Shown here: piece after piece, positions 32,182 to 40,321 of the stretch | How the letters are laid out: each line of letters begins with the position of its first letter | How positions within the stretch are numbered: the stretch's first letter is position 1 | The notes under the pieces: generated by a model | Database searches by the model: none | What the model saw: only the letters and a program-made list of their open reading frames with translations | Told to the model about the DNA's origin: nothing | Position numbers and translations under genes: made by a program | IMG/VR virus record: IMGVR_UViG_3300020182_002848 | Coordinates: 1 to 55,312 of that record | Source of the DNA: a virus | Reading direction: 5' to 3' (one strand) | DNA length: 55,312 bases

Positions 32182-32601
32182 ATGAGTACATTATTCAACG
32201 AACAATCAAAGTTCGACTTACTATTCCGTAACCTATTTAAGGCAGACGGAGTTTTTCAACCAACAACGTTTGAAAACAAACAACCCCACCCACTAGATAT
32301 TTTTTATGACGATGAAGGACTTCATTTTGAAGTTGCTTGTACTGGTCTAACTAAAAAAGATATTCAACTAGAAATTGATGGAGATCTTTTAAAGATTATC
32401 TATGATAAACCTAATGAAGAAGAATTTGATTATAGTGGCTACATCTATAAAGGATTAGCTAAACGATCTTTTAACTTAGGTTATAAAGTAGCAGCTAAAT
32501 TCGAACTAGAGAAATTAGAAGCAGAAATGAAAGATGGTTTGCTTCACCTATTTATTCCAATTGCGGAATCTAAAAAAGCAAAAACAATTAAAATAAAATA
32601 A
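32182..32601 (+). CDS. Small heat-shock protein, HSP20 family, 139 aa
   Basis: An alpha-crystallin core is visible: PLDIFYDDEGLHFEVACTGL, then KKDIQLEIDGDLLKIIYDK, and near the end MKDGLLHLFIPIAE followed by AKTIKIK. HSP20 proteins hold unfolded proteins without ATP. It lies 365 bases before groES/groEL, so three chaperone genes are clustered. HSP20 genes occur in several marine T4-like phages. The C-terminal IxI-like tail KTIKIK may serve oligomer assembly. Confidence 0.88.
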   Translation: MSTLFNEQSKFDLLFRNLFKADGVFQPTTFENKQPHPLDIFYDDEGLHFEVACTGLTKKDIQLEIDGDLLKIIYDKPNEEEFDYSGYIYKGLAKRSFNLGYKVAAKFELEKLEAEMKDGLLHLFIPIAESKKAKTIKIK

Positions 32602-32618
32602 AAGTTTTACCAAAAACG

Positions 32619-32652
32619 CGTGTCCTAGCGCAATATTATTCGTATATTCACG
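32619..32652 (+). promoter_or_regulatory. Common promoter, copy 5
   Basis: CGTG at 32619-32622, a 20-base spacer and TATATT at 32643-32648 in ATTCGTATATTCACG. The next ATG is 22 bases downstream behind AAATAAATAAGTTAT. It would drive the groES/groEL transcript. Confidence 0.55.
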
Positions 32653-32670
32653 TCTAAATAAATAAGTTAT

Positions 32671-32988
32671 ATGACAACAAAAAGAAAGTCTATTCAGACT
32701 ATTACCGACCCTTTGCTTGAACCCTTCTTTATTACTAAAGATGAATACAGCTATACTGTAAAACAAAATGTGACATCTGATGCTTCCCATTTCAGGGCTA
32801 AAGGTAAGGCAAAAACCTATGAAAAATCATTATATTACTATGCTAATTTTGAACAAGCTTTACAAAAAATAGCTAATTTAAAGGCAGATGTAGAAAATTT
32901 TGATAATTTAGAAGAATATATTAACAATTATAAATCAATTAGTAATCAAATTAAAAATTATACAGATGGAATTAGAAGCGTTATTTAA
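32671..32988 (+). CDS. Hypothetical protein, 105 aa
   Basis: I do not recognise the family. The protein starts with a basic stretch, has a Tyr-rich centre and a helical end with QALQKIANLKADVENF. It overlaps groES by 23 bases in another frame. As the first gene after the promoter of the chaperonin transcript, it may be expressed with GroES and GroEL. No cysteines or membrane spans are present. Confidence 0.6.
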   Translation: MTTKRKSIQTITDPLLEPFFITKDEYSYTVKQNVTSDASHFRAKGKAKTYEKSLYYYANFEQALQKIANLKADVENFDNLEEYINNYKSISNQIKNYTDGIRSVI

Positions 32989-33331
32989 TGCAGTCATTGT
33001 AAAACCAATTGAAGCCGAAGAAAGTACTTATGGTTCAATTATTGTACCTGATTTGGGAAGTGAAAAAAACCAAACAGGTAAAGTTGTATCCGTTGGCCCG
33101 GGTCAAAAAACATTAATGGGGGAATTTGTTCCTACTATTAGTAAAGTAGGAGATATTGTTGTCTTACCTACCCAAGGATTTACAAAATTACCTTATAATG
33201 GGGATGAGTATTATGTAGGTCCTGAAAACCAAATTTTAGCTAAAGTAAATACTCCTATAGAAGAAGTATTAGCACAAACACAAGTCACAAAAGAAGAAAT
33301 TAACCACTTAACAGATTTATCAAATGAGTAA
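32966..33331 (+). CDS. groES: Co-chaperonin GroES, 121 aa
   Basis: The GroES fold signs are present: FNAVIVKPIEAEE at the start, then a mobile-loop region with STYGSIIVPDL, and TGKVVSVGPGQK around residues 36-48, followed by VGDIVVLP and the glycine-rich GDEYYVGPENQILAKV. The protein is longer than bacterial GroES (about 97 aa), with extra residues at the C-terminus. It caps the GroEL chamber. Its end overlaps the GroEL start by 8 bases. T4 supplies only a gp31 co-chaperonin; this phage has both parts. Confidence 0.88.
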   Translation: MELEALFNAVIVKPIEAEESTYGSIIVPDLGSEKNQTGKVVSVGPGQKTLMGEFVPTISKVGDIVVLPTQGFTKLPYNGDEYYVGPENQILAKVNTPIEEVLAQTQVTKEEINHLTDLSNE

Positions 33332-34940
33332 ACAAGTTACATTAGGAAAAACAGCTAGAGAAAATTTAGTAAAAGGTATAGATATATTAGCTGATGCTGT
33401 AGTATCAACTTTAGGACCAAATGGAAGAAATGTAGTTATTGCAAATAATGGCTCACCACAATCAACAAAAGATGGTGTTACAGTTGCAAAATCAATTACA
33501 TTATCAGAACCAGAACAAGAATTAGGAGTACAATTAGTAAAGCAAGCAGCAATTCAAACCGCAGAAAAAGCAGGAGATGGTACTACAACTTCTACTTTAC
33601 TAGCACGTGAAATGGTAAAAGCAGGATTAAATGCTTTAAATAATAGTGAAAATGCGGTACAAATTAAAAGAGATATTGACGCTACAGTAAAATTAGTAAT
33701 TTCTAATTTAAAAAATAAAATATCTGAAGAAATCTCAGGTGAAGAACAATTAGAACAAATCGCATCCATTTCTGCAAATAATGACCCAGAAACTGGAAAA
33801 TTAATAGCAACTGCTATTGATAAAGTAGGAATGGAAGGAGTAGTTCATATTGAAGAATCTCGTACTGGTGAAACTTATCTTGAAACTGTTGAAGGATTGC
33901 AATTTGATAGAGGTTTTAAATCTCCATATTTTGTTACAGATAACAACAGTATGACATCAACCTTAGATAACCCACTTATTCTAATTGCTGATCAAAAATT
34001 AACACAGGTAAAGGAATTATTGCCCATTTTAGAAGCAGTAGGAGCTCAGGCAAGATCTTTATTAATTATTGCTGAAGATATAGATAATGAAGCTTTAGCT
34101 ACTTTGATAGTTAATAAAATGAGAGGAACATTAAGTGTATGTGCGGTTAAAGCCCCGGATTTTGGAGATAGACGTAAATTAGCTTTAGAAGATATAGCAG
34201 TTACAACAGGTGGAATTGTTTTTGATAAACAAAAAGGAATGAAGCTTGATAAATTTTCATGGGAATGGTTTGGTGAAGCTCGTACTGTAACTGTAGAAAA
34301 AGAACAAACAACAATTGTAGATGGAAAAGGAGGAATTGAACAAATTGAAGCACGTATTGAAGAATTACAACAACAAATCGATAAAGCAACAACACCGTTC
34401 GAAATCGAAAAACTTCAAGAAAGGTTGGCGAAATTCACAGGAGGAGTAGCTATCATTCATGTAGGTGGAAACACTGAAACTGAAATGAGGGAAAAGAAAG
34501 ATAGAGTTGATGATGCTTTACATGCAACAAAAGCAGCTATTGAGGAAGGAATAGTACCTGGAGGTGGAACTGCATTACTATATGCTTCCTCTGGTTTAGA
34601 AGCTAAAACAACAGGCGCACAAATTGTAATATCAGCATGTGCTAAACCATTTAACCAAATTCTTGTTAATGCTGGATTTGATGAAGTTAAAGGGCAAATT
34701 TTAGCTGATAATTTAGTTAATTCCGGAGATGATTTTTGGGCTGGGTATGATATTAAAACAGAACAAACTGTTAATATGAAAACAGCAGGTATTATCGACC
34801 CAACTAAAGTAGCTAGAACAGCACTACAAAACGCAGCATCAGTAGCAGGTACTGTTTTATTAACAGAATGTACTGTAGTTGATGAACCTAGTGATGATAA
34901 TAAACAACAACAAATGGACCCAATGATGGGTATGATGTAA
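33324..34940 (+). CDS. groEL: Chaperonin GroEL, 538 aa
   Basis: The full-length chaperonin is encoded. Landmarks are STLGPNGRNVVI near residue 29, KDGVTVAKSI near 50, AGDGTTTSTLLARE near 86, the apical domain with VEGLQFDRGFKSPYF near 190, and VPGGGTALLYA near 411. The end QQQMDPMMGMM is the Met-rich flexible tail of GroEL. At 538 residues it is near the bacterial length. Paired with GroES in one operon, it should form a complete folding chamber for phage proteins. It resembles cellular GroEL and was probably acquired from a bacterium. Confidence 0.93.
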   Translation: MSKQVTLGKTARENLVKGIDILADAVVSTLGPNGRNVVIANNGSPQSTKDGVTVAKSITLSEPEQELGVQLVKQAAIQTAEKAGDGTTTSTLLAREMVKAGLNALNNSENAVQIKRDIDATVKLVISNLKNKISEEISGEEQLEQIASISANNDPETGKLIATAIDKVGMEGVVHIEESRTGETYLETVEGLQFDRGFKSPYFVTDNNSMTSTLDNPLILIADQKLTQVKELLPILEAVGAQARSLLIIAEDIDNEALATLIVNKMRGTLSVCAVKAPDFGDRRKLALEDIAVTTGGIVFDKQKGMKLDKFSWEWFGEARTVTVEKEQTTIVDGKGGIEQIEARIEELQQQIDKATTPFEIEKLQERLAKFTGGVAIIHVGGNTETEMREKKDRVDDALHATKAAIEEGIVPGGGTALLYASSGLEAKTTGAQIVISACAKPFNQILVNAGFDEVKGQILADNLVNSGDDFWAGYDIKTEQTVNMKTAGIIDPTKVARTALQNAASVAGTVLLTECTVVDEPSDDNKQQQMDPMMGMM

Positions 34941-34965
34941 ATTAATAATTAATAAATAATAAAAA

Positions 34966-35133
34966 ATGACAAAACAAGAAATTTTTGAGGTAATTGAAGA
35001 AAACTTTAATACCTTAGCAGAAAACAACGATGGGACAACTAAAGCAAGTCAAGCACGAGCTAGAAAAGCAGCACAAGCTATTAAACGAGTAATTACAGAT
35101 TACAAAAAAGCATCTGTGGCTGAGTCAAAATAG
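34966..35133 (+). CDS. Histone H1-like small basic protein, 55 aa
   Basis: The ATG at 34966 gives a 55-residue protein: an acidic helix, MTKQEIFEVIEENFNTL, then a basic Ala/Lys/Arg helix with KASQARARKAAQAIKR and the end YKKASVAESK. This layout strongly resembles the small H1-like (Hc1-type) proteins of Bacteroidota and their phages, which bind DNA without clear sequence preference. It could help compact DNA or act in regulation. It lies between groEL and a hypothetical gene. Confidence 0.7.
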   Translation: MTKQEIFEVIEENFNTLAENNDGTTKASQARARKAAQAIKRVITDYKKASVAESK

Positions 35134-35147
35134 TTTCGTATATTATG
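35115..35147 (+). promoter_or_regulatory. Common promoter match overlapping a start codon
   Basis: TGTG at 35115-35118, 20 bases, then TATATT at 35139-35144 in TTTCGTATATTATGG. The box abuts the ATG at 35145. If active, transcripts would begin inside the annotated gene, so either that gene starts later, the mRNA is made from upstream, or the match is fortuitous. Confidence 0.4.
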
Positions 35148-35414
35148 GCTACAAAGATTGAAGAAAAAAATATCCTAATCGCTCGGAGAGTACCTCCGGG
35201 CGATAAATGGAGATTAGTTGCAAATGAACCTGATGGTCCTACACACAAAACATTAACTGATACTTTAGAAGCCTACATGATTAAAACAGGATTTAAAGGT
35301 CATTACAGATTAGAACCATTAAAAAGTAGTTTATATGCAATTGATTCAACAGAAACAGAAGTAATACCTGAACCAGAAAAGAAATATTCAATATATGGTG
35401 AATACGGAGAATAG
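35145..35414 (+). CDS. Hypothetical protein, 89 aa
   Basis: I do not recognise the family. It is a small, mostly polar protein with ARRVPPGDKWRLVA near the start and a Pro/Glu-rich tail ending YGEYGE. A promoter-like box abuts the ATG, leaving the real start in some doubt. It overlaps the clamp loader gene by 20 bases, so it would be co-translated with it. Confidence 0.55.
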   Translation: MATKIEEKNILIARRVPPGDKWRLVANEPDGPTHKTLTDTLEAYMIKTGFKGHYRLEPLKSSLYAIDSTETEVIPEPEKKYSIYGEYGE

Positions 35415-36306
35415 TTTATTAGTAGAAAAATATAGACCATCTAAGTTAGAAACTTATGTTGGGAATGAAAATATTAAAAAATCAATTTCTAAATATTTAG
35501 AACAAAATGATATTCAAAACTTAATATTTTATGGACCAGCTGGTACAGGAAAAACTACTTTGGCAAAACTTTGTGTTCAAAATCTTGATTGCGATCATCT
35601 TTATATTAACGCCTCGGATGAAAGAGGTATTGAAACGATTCGTGATAAAGTGCAAGGATTTGCAAGCGTTGCTTCTTTTAAACCACTTAAAGTGGTCATT
35701 TTGGATGAAGCTGATTTTCTTACTATCCAAGCGCAAGCTTCACTCCGTAATATCATCGAAACTTTCTCTCGTACGACGCGTTTTATTATGACTTGTAATT
35801 TTGTAGAGCGTATCATTGATCCTTTACAATCTAGATGTCAAGTACTTAAAATTGTACCTCCAACTAAAAAAGATGTTGCTAAACATTTAAATTGGATACT
35901 ACAACAAGAGTCTATTGAACATGATATAAATGATTTAGTACCTTTAGTTAATCAATATTATCCCGATTTACGTAAATGTATTAATACTATACAGTTATCT
36001 ACACAAGATAATACATTAAAATTAGACCATTCAATATTAGTATCATCTAATTATATAGATAAAGTAATTAAAGCATTATCAAATAAATCTAAATTTAATG
36101 ATATTCGTCAAATTATAGCTGATGCTAATGTAAATGATTTCGATGAGTTATTTAAATTATTATATGAAAGAGCATCTGATTACTTACCAGGTAAAGAAGG
36201 AACAGCATCTATTTTAATAAATGAACACCAATATAAAGCAAACTTCCGTATTGACAAGGAAATAAATATAATGTCATTAATTCAACAAATATTAAATAAT
36301 AAATAA
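35395..36306 (+). CDS. Clamp loader large subunit, gp44-like, 303 aa
   Basis: An AAA+ ATPase. VEKYRPSKLETYVG at 10-23 is the usual start, Walker A is GPAGTGKTT near 46-54, and VVILDEADFL near 99-108 is the DEAD-box-like Walker B. SRCQVLKI near 146-153 is the SRC motif with the arginine finger. It loads the sliding clamp (31362) on DNA using ATP. The C-terminal collar region follows after ~200. The gene order with 36555, the likely small subunit, is as in T4. Confidence 0.88.
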   Translation: MVNTENSLLVEKYRPSKLETYVGNENIKKSISKYLEQNDIQNLIFYGPAGTGKTTLAKLCVQNLDCDHLYINASDERGIETIRDKVQGFASVASFKPLKVVILDEADFLTIQAQASLRNIIETFSRTTRFIMTCNFVERIIDPLQSRCQVLKIVPPTKKDVAKHLNWILQQESIEHDINDLVPLVNQYYPDLRKCINTIQLSTQDNTLKLDHSILVSSNYIDKVIKALSNKSKFNDIRQIIADANVNDFDELFKLLYERASDYLPGKEGTASILINEHQYKANFRIDKEINIMSLIQQILNNK

Positions 36307-36308
36307 TT

Positions 36309-36554
36309 ATGCAACAACAAGCACCACCACAACCACAAATTGATTTAAAAAGCACTACTGCTATTACTAATTCAGAAGGAAAAAGTTTATTCCAATCAGG
36401 GGTTATTTTAAGAAAAATTTCTAAATTTGTAGCAGGGACAGATAATGATGCAATCATGCCTATTCCTGTATTTTTTGATCCTACTAATGGTAAGATTGTA
36501 AAAGATGGTTTACCTCTAGAACTTAGAGAAGAACTTAAAGATGAAATTTGTTAA
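36309..36554 (+). CDS. Hypothetical protein between clamp loader genes, 81 aa
   Basis: It begins with a Gln/Pro-rich stretch, MQQQAPPQPQIDLKS, then has GKSLFQSGVILRKISKFVAG and PIPVFFDPTNGKIVKDG, probably a small beta fold. No family is known to me. It is two bases after the gp44-like gene, and its stop abuts the ATG of the gp62-like gene, so all three are likely made together. Confidence 0.6.
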   Translation: MQQQAPPQPQIDLKSTTAITNSEGKSLFQSGVILRKISKFVAGTDNDAIMPIPVFFDPTNGKIVKDGLPLELREELKDEIC

Positions 36555-36968
36555 ATGAAAAATATCTTTGATTGGTTAAAAGCAATTAATAATACTAAAC
36601 CTCCTGTTGAATCTTTTACAAGTAAAGATTGGGAGGTTTGGAATAGTTATATGATTCATAGATTCATCTCAATGAACCCTGACTATATTGAAATTGTCAA
36701 TTATGTTCAAGATTTACCACCACAGGAAAAAAGAATGATTTATAATATATATAAAGAATTTATACCTAAAAATAATAAGTGGAATAAATATATTAAATCA
36801 AAAACTAAAGAACCAAACAAAGAATTAATTGAACATTTGAGAGATTACCTAAAGTGCTCCAGTAAAGAGGCAAAAGAAGCAATTACTTTGTTGGATAACA
36901 CAAAAATAAGTCGTATATTATCCAATAGAGGATTAGAAACTAAAGAAATTAAAAAAATATTAAAATGA
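36555..36968 (+). CDS. Clamp loader small subunit, gp62-like, 137 aa
   Basis: The pattern IFDWLKAINNTK, then YMIHRFISMNPDYIEIVNYVQ and later a helical end with KEAKEAITLLDN, fits the gp62-like clamp loader subunits of marine T4-like phages, which differ greatly from T4 gp62 and lack ATPase motifs. It would complete the gp44/gp62 loader. It begins directly at the stop of the preceding gene and overlaps the next by four bases. The call depends in part on gene order. Confidence 0.65.
   Translation: MKNIFDWLKAINNTKPPVESFTSKDWEVWNSYMIHRFISMNPDYIEIVNYVQDLPPQEKRMIYNIYKEFIPKNNKWNKYIKSKTKEPNKELIEHLRDYLKCSSKEAKEAITLLDNTKISRILSNRGLETKEIKKILK
36890..36923 (+). promoter_or_regulatory. Possible internal copy of the common promoter
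   Basis: GTTGG at 36890 and AGTCGTATATTATCC, with TATATT at 36914-36919 and the usual 20-base spacing. It lies near the end of the gp62-like gene, 45 bases before the ATG at 36965, the same distance as intergenic copies have. The spacing and distance support it, but it also encodes protein. Confidence 0.4.
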
Positions 36969-37189
36969 GTAAATTAGTAGATATGTTACGTACATCTGCA
37001 CAGGCAGATAAAGCAAAAGCCTTATTATCACTTGAATTATTAGGTAATAAAGCAGTTGGTATTGGAGACCATTCAACAGGAGATTTTTACAAAAATGCTG
37101 AAGAAGCACTTATTATGTTAGTAGATGCTGACGATAGGTTAGAAGCATTAGACAAATATTTCAATACCAAAGGATTACTAAATGGGTAG
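36965..37189 (+). CDS. Small hypothetical protein, 74 aa
   Basis: A helical, Ala/Leu-rich protein with KAKALLSLELLGNKAVGIGDHS near the middle and EEALIMLVDADDRLEALDKY at the end. No family is recognised. Its ATG overlaps the gp62-like stop (ATGA) and its stop overlaps the next gene by 8 bases. Confidence 0.6.
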   Translation: MSKLVDMLRTSAQADKAKALLSLELLGNKAVGIGDHSTGDFYKNAEEALIMLVDADDRLEALDKYFNTKGLLNG

Positions 37190-37664
37190 TTCAGTAACAA
37201 AATATTTAGAAGAAAATGAGGGTCATTTTGGTAACAAAATAAAACAAATAACTATGAGCGATAGAGAAATTATGAATGCTAAATATCCAAATAAAAAAAT
37301 CAAAGAATTTATGGATGATGAAACAAATCAAATCATAACTATTTTTGAAGAAGAATACCCAGAATTATCTAATGAATTTCAAAACATACAAGATGAAATG
37401 TATGAAATGTTTGCTCGTAAACATATGGATTATGGGTTAAATAACATAGCATTAGGTGGAGATATCGTTAATAATAGCGATGATAAAAAATTCTCATTAA
37501 CTGGGTTAGCTATTAGACTAACCGATAAAATATCACGTTTAAGAAATTTAATGGTTAATGGGAAAAATTATGTTAAAGGTGAAAGTATGGAAGATACTTT
37601 CATAGACGTTGCTAATTATGGTATAATCGGTCTTTTAGTAGGTCGCGATAAATGGAAAAAATAG
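37182..37664 (+). CDS. DUF1599-like protein, possible nucleotide-modification helper, 160 aa
   Basis: The C-terminal part has MFARKHMDYGLNNIALGG near residue 72, then IRLTDKISRLRNLMVNG near 108 and MEDTFIDVANYGIIGLLV near 136. This is the pattern of the DUF1599 family, which is linked by gene context to modified nucleotides in phages. In this genome a 7-deazaguanine pathway is present, so the link is attractive but only inferred. The catalytic role is not known. It overlaps the previous gene by 8 bases. Confidence 0.65.
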   Translation: MGSSVTKYLEENEGHFGNKIKQITMSDREIMNAKYPNKKIKEFMDDETNQIITIFEEEYPELSNEFQNIQDEMYEMFARKHMDYGLNNIALGGDIVNNSDDKKFSLTGLAIRLTDKISRLRNLMVNGKNYVKGESMEDTFIDVANYGIIGLLVGRDKWKK

Positions 37665-37665
37665 T

Positions 37666-38640
37666 TTGGCTAAAAAAATCCCAAAAATAGTAAAGGAGAT
37701 TAGAAATAATCCCCCACCACTTATTAATTATGCATATCAAAAGAATATATCATATTCTCAGATGTCCATATTTAGAGGATGTCCTCATAGATGGAAACTT
37801 CAGTACAAAGATAAAATTAAACGATTTACGTCTTCTATCCATACTGTATTTGGAACCGCTATGCATGAATCAATGCAATATTATTTAGATTATGCTTATG
37901 AAAAATCATTTGCTGCAGCCGATAGAAATATAGATTTAAAAGAAGATTTTCAAGGTAGGTATATAAGCGAATACCAAGTACAGTATAAAAAGAATAATGA
38001 TTCCCATTTTTCAGATGCAACTGAAATGAGAGAGTTTTTTGAAGATGGGGTTGCTATTTTAGAATGGTTTAAGAAAAAACGTAGCAGATATTTTAGCAAA
38101 AAAGGTACCTATTTAGTTGGTTGTGAAATACCTATTGTAGTAGCACCAAATAAAATGTTAAATAACGTATTATACATGGGGTATCTTGATGTTGTCACAT
38201 ACCATGAAGCAACAGAGACATTCAAAATAATTGACATAAAAACAAGTACTGGTGGTTGGAATGATTATGCTAAAAAGGATGAAAATAAACAATTCCAATT
38301 ACTACTATACAAACAATATTTCTCAGAGCAATATGGGATACCTTTAGATAAAATTGAGATTGAATTTTTCATTCTTAAAAGAAAAGTATTAGATCCGGAT
38401 GATGAAAAACTTATGTCACCCTATCAAGCTTATAGGGTACAACAATTTTCTCCACCTAGTGGTAAAATTAAACTAGGTAGAGCAAAAAATGCTATTAATG
38501 ATTTTATTAATGAATGTTTTAATTCAAGCGGTAAAATAAAAGAATCAGATTACCCAAAATCTCCCTCTAAATGGAATTGTAATTTTTGCCCTTATGGAGA
38601 AGATAAAGAATTATGTGGAGCCAAAGAACATTTTTCGTAA
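37666..38640 (+). CDS. PD-(D/E)XK nuclease with Cas4/RecB-like Fe-S cysteines, TTG start, 324 aa
   Basis: The nuclease core is seen as YMGYLDVVTYH near 170 and FKIIDIKTS near 186-194, giving the Asp ... Asp-x-Lys set, followed by KQFQLLLYKQYF with the QxxxY motif. Cys39 in RGCPHRWKLQY and Cys305, Cys308 and Cys317 near the end form a likely 4Fe-4S site as in Cas4 and AddB. It could process DNA ends in recombination. No in-frame ATG exists before Met33, so TTG at 37666, one base after the previous stop, is the best start. Confidence 0.75.
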   Translation: MAKKIPKIVKEIRNNPPPLINYAYQKNISYSQMSIFRGCPHRWKLQYKDKIKRFTSSIHTVFGTAMHESMQYYLDYAYEKSFAAADRNIDLKEDFQGRYISEYQVQYKKNNDSHFSDATEMREFFEDGVAILEWFKKKRSRYFSKKGTYLVGCEIPIVVAPNKMLNNVLYMGYLDVVTYHEATETFKIIDIKTSTGGWNDYAKKDENKQFQLLLYKQYFSEQYGIPLDKIEIEFFILKRKVLDPDDEKLMSPYQAYRVQQFSPPSGKIKLGRAKNAINDFINECFNSSGKIKESDYPKSPSKWNCNFCPYGEDKELCGAKEHFS

Positions 38641-38659
38641 GTTCACACATACGTATATA

Positions 38660-38667
38660 TATAAATA
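38660..38667 (+). promoter_or_regulatory. Exact T4-type late box TATAAATA before the glycan cluster
   Basis: TATAAATA in the gap after the nuclease gene, 21 bases before the ATG at 38689. The surrounding run TATATATATAAATAATG is AT-only. This gap starts the transcript that would include the ribbon-helix-helix gene and the glycan genes. Confidence 0.45.
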
Positions 38668-38688
38668 ATGTTTTAATAAATAAAGACT

Positions 38689-38889
38689 ATGACAAATAAA
38701 AAACAAATGACACTAACTAGTGTTAAAGTCAAAAGCGATTTATTCGAGAATTTTAAAATTGAATGTGTAAAACGTAAATTTTCTTTCCAAAAACTTGCAG
38801 ACCGTGCTTTGTTTTTGTATCTCACAGATGAAAGTTTCCGTAAACAAATTACTAATCAAATTAATCTCGAAATAAAAGACAATGAATAA
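38689..38889 (+). CDS. Ribbon-helix-helix-like DNA-binding protein, 66 aa
   Basis: The N-terminal TLTSVKVKSDLFENFKIE gives a beta ribbon followed by helix 1, and RKFSFQKLADRALFLYL gives helix 2, as in small CopG/Arc-type repressors. Such proteins bind DNA as dimers. It is the first gene of the glycan transcript and overlaps the first glycosyltransferase gene by 8 bases, so it may regulate that operon or a wider set of phage genes. The fold is inferred from pattern only. Confidence 0.55.
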   Translation: MTNKKQMTLTSVKVKSDLFENFKIECVKRKFSFQKLADRALFLYLTDESFRKQITNQINLEIKDNE

Positions 38890-40321
38890 AGACTTTAAGT
38901 ATCTTCCTAAGGATAAAAGAAAAAAAATACTTCTAATATGTGATGATATTAGAGTCCATTCCGGTGTAGCAACTATAGCAAAAGAAATAGTGCTCCATAC
39001 TTCCCAACATTTTAATTGGGTACAAATAGCTGGATCAATAAAACACCCAGATAAAGGAAAAATTTTAGATTTATCTAAGTCAACTAATGAAGCTGTAGGT
39101 CTAACAGACGCAAGTACTATATTATACCCAGTAGATGGGTATGGAGATTCAACCGCTGTTAGAGAAATTATAGCACGTGAAAACCCTGATGCTGTAATGT
39201 TGTTTACTGATCCAAGATATTTTATGCATATTTGGAATATGGAACAAGAAATTAGAAAGAAAATTCCTATTACTTACCTAAATATTTGGGATGATTATCC
39301 TGCTCCAATGTATAATAAACCTTATTATGAAGCTTGTGATTTATTAATGGGTATTTCAAAACAAACAGTTAATATCAATAAATTAGTATTAAAAGGATCA
39401 GAAAAAAATACAATATTCAAGTATTTACCACACGGTAAAAACCAAAATGTATATACCCCTGTAGAAGATACAAATCCTGATCTAATGGGGTTTAGAAAAC
39501 AATTATTTCCTAATCAACAAGTAGATTTTGTATTATATTTTAATTCAAGAAATATAAGGAGAAAGCAAATCCCTGATACTATAATGGCTTATAGATTGTT
39601 TTTAGATTCTTTACCTAAAGAAAAGGCAGATAAATGTCGTTTTGTAATAAAATCTGAAAAAATTACAGATGCTGGTACTAATTTACACAAAGTATGTGAT
39701 TATATATTAGGTGAAGATTATGAAAATAGTTATATAATTTTAGATCGTAAATTCACAGAAACTCAATTAAACTATCTATATAATATAGCTGATGTACAAA
39801 TATTATTAACATCCAATGAAGGTTGGGGGTTAACAATTACAGAAGCAATATTAGCAGGTACACCAATTATAGCTAATACTACAGGTGGAATGCAAGATCA
39901 AATGAGATTTACTGATGATAAAGGAAAATGGTTTGAACCCGATGCTGATGTTCCTTCTAACCATAGAGGTACATACAAAAATCATGGTGAGTGGGCTTTT
40001 CCAGTTTATCCAACCTCTAGATCAATTCAGGGTTCTCCTCCTACTCCTTACATTTATGATGATAGATGTAATTTTGAAGATGCTACTAAAAGAATTATTG
40101 AGTGTTATGAATTAGGTAGAGAAAATCTAAAACAAAGAGGATTGAAGGGTAGAGAATGGGCTATAAGTGATGAAGCCGGGTTTACTTCTGAACATCAAGG
40201 AGAAAAAGTAATTAATGCTTTTGATGAATTATTTGAAATTTGGGAACCTAGAGAAAAATATGAAGTAATTAATGCCACAGAGTATAAAGGTAAATTTTTA
40301 AACCATAAAATTATATATTAA
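38882..40321 (+). CDS. GT-B glycosyltransferase (GT4-like), 479 aa
   Basis: A two-domain GT-B enzyme is suggested by KKILLICDDIRVHSGVATI at the start and by NEGWGLTITEAILAGTPIIA near 315, followed by TTGGMQDQM, which are the donor-binding E-x7-E and glycine motifs of retaining glycosyltransferases. It transfers a sugar from an activated nucleotide donor; the acceptor is unknown. It opens the 12-gene glycan cluster, and its stop abuts the next glycosyltransferase ATG. No signal peptide or membrane span is seen. Confidence 0.78.
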   Translation: MNKDFKYLPKDKRKKILLICDDIRVHSGVATIAKEIVLHTSQHFNWVQIAGSIKHPDKGKILDLSKSTNEAVGLTDASTILYPVDGYGDSTAVREIIARENPDAVMLFTDPRYFMHIWNMEQEIRKKIPITYLNIWDDYPAPMYNKPYYEACDLLMGISKQTVNINKLVLKGSEKNTIFKYLPHGKNQNVYTPVEDTNPDLMGFRKQLFPNQQVDFVLYFNSRNIRRKQIPDTIMAYRLFLDSLPKEKADKCRFVIKSEKITDAGTNLHKVCDYILGEDYENSYIILDRKFTETQLNYLYNIADVQILLTSNEGWGLTITEAILAGTPIIANTTGGMQDQMRFTDDKGKWFEPDADVPSNHRGTYKNHGEWAFPVYPTSRSIQGSPPTPYIYDDRCNFEDATKRIIECYELGRENLKQRGLKGREWAISDEAGFTSEHQGEKVINAFDELFEIWEPREKYEVINATEYKGKFLNHKIIY

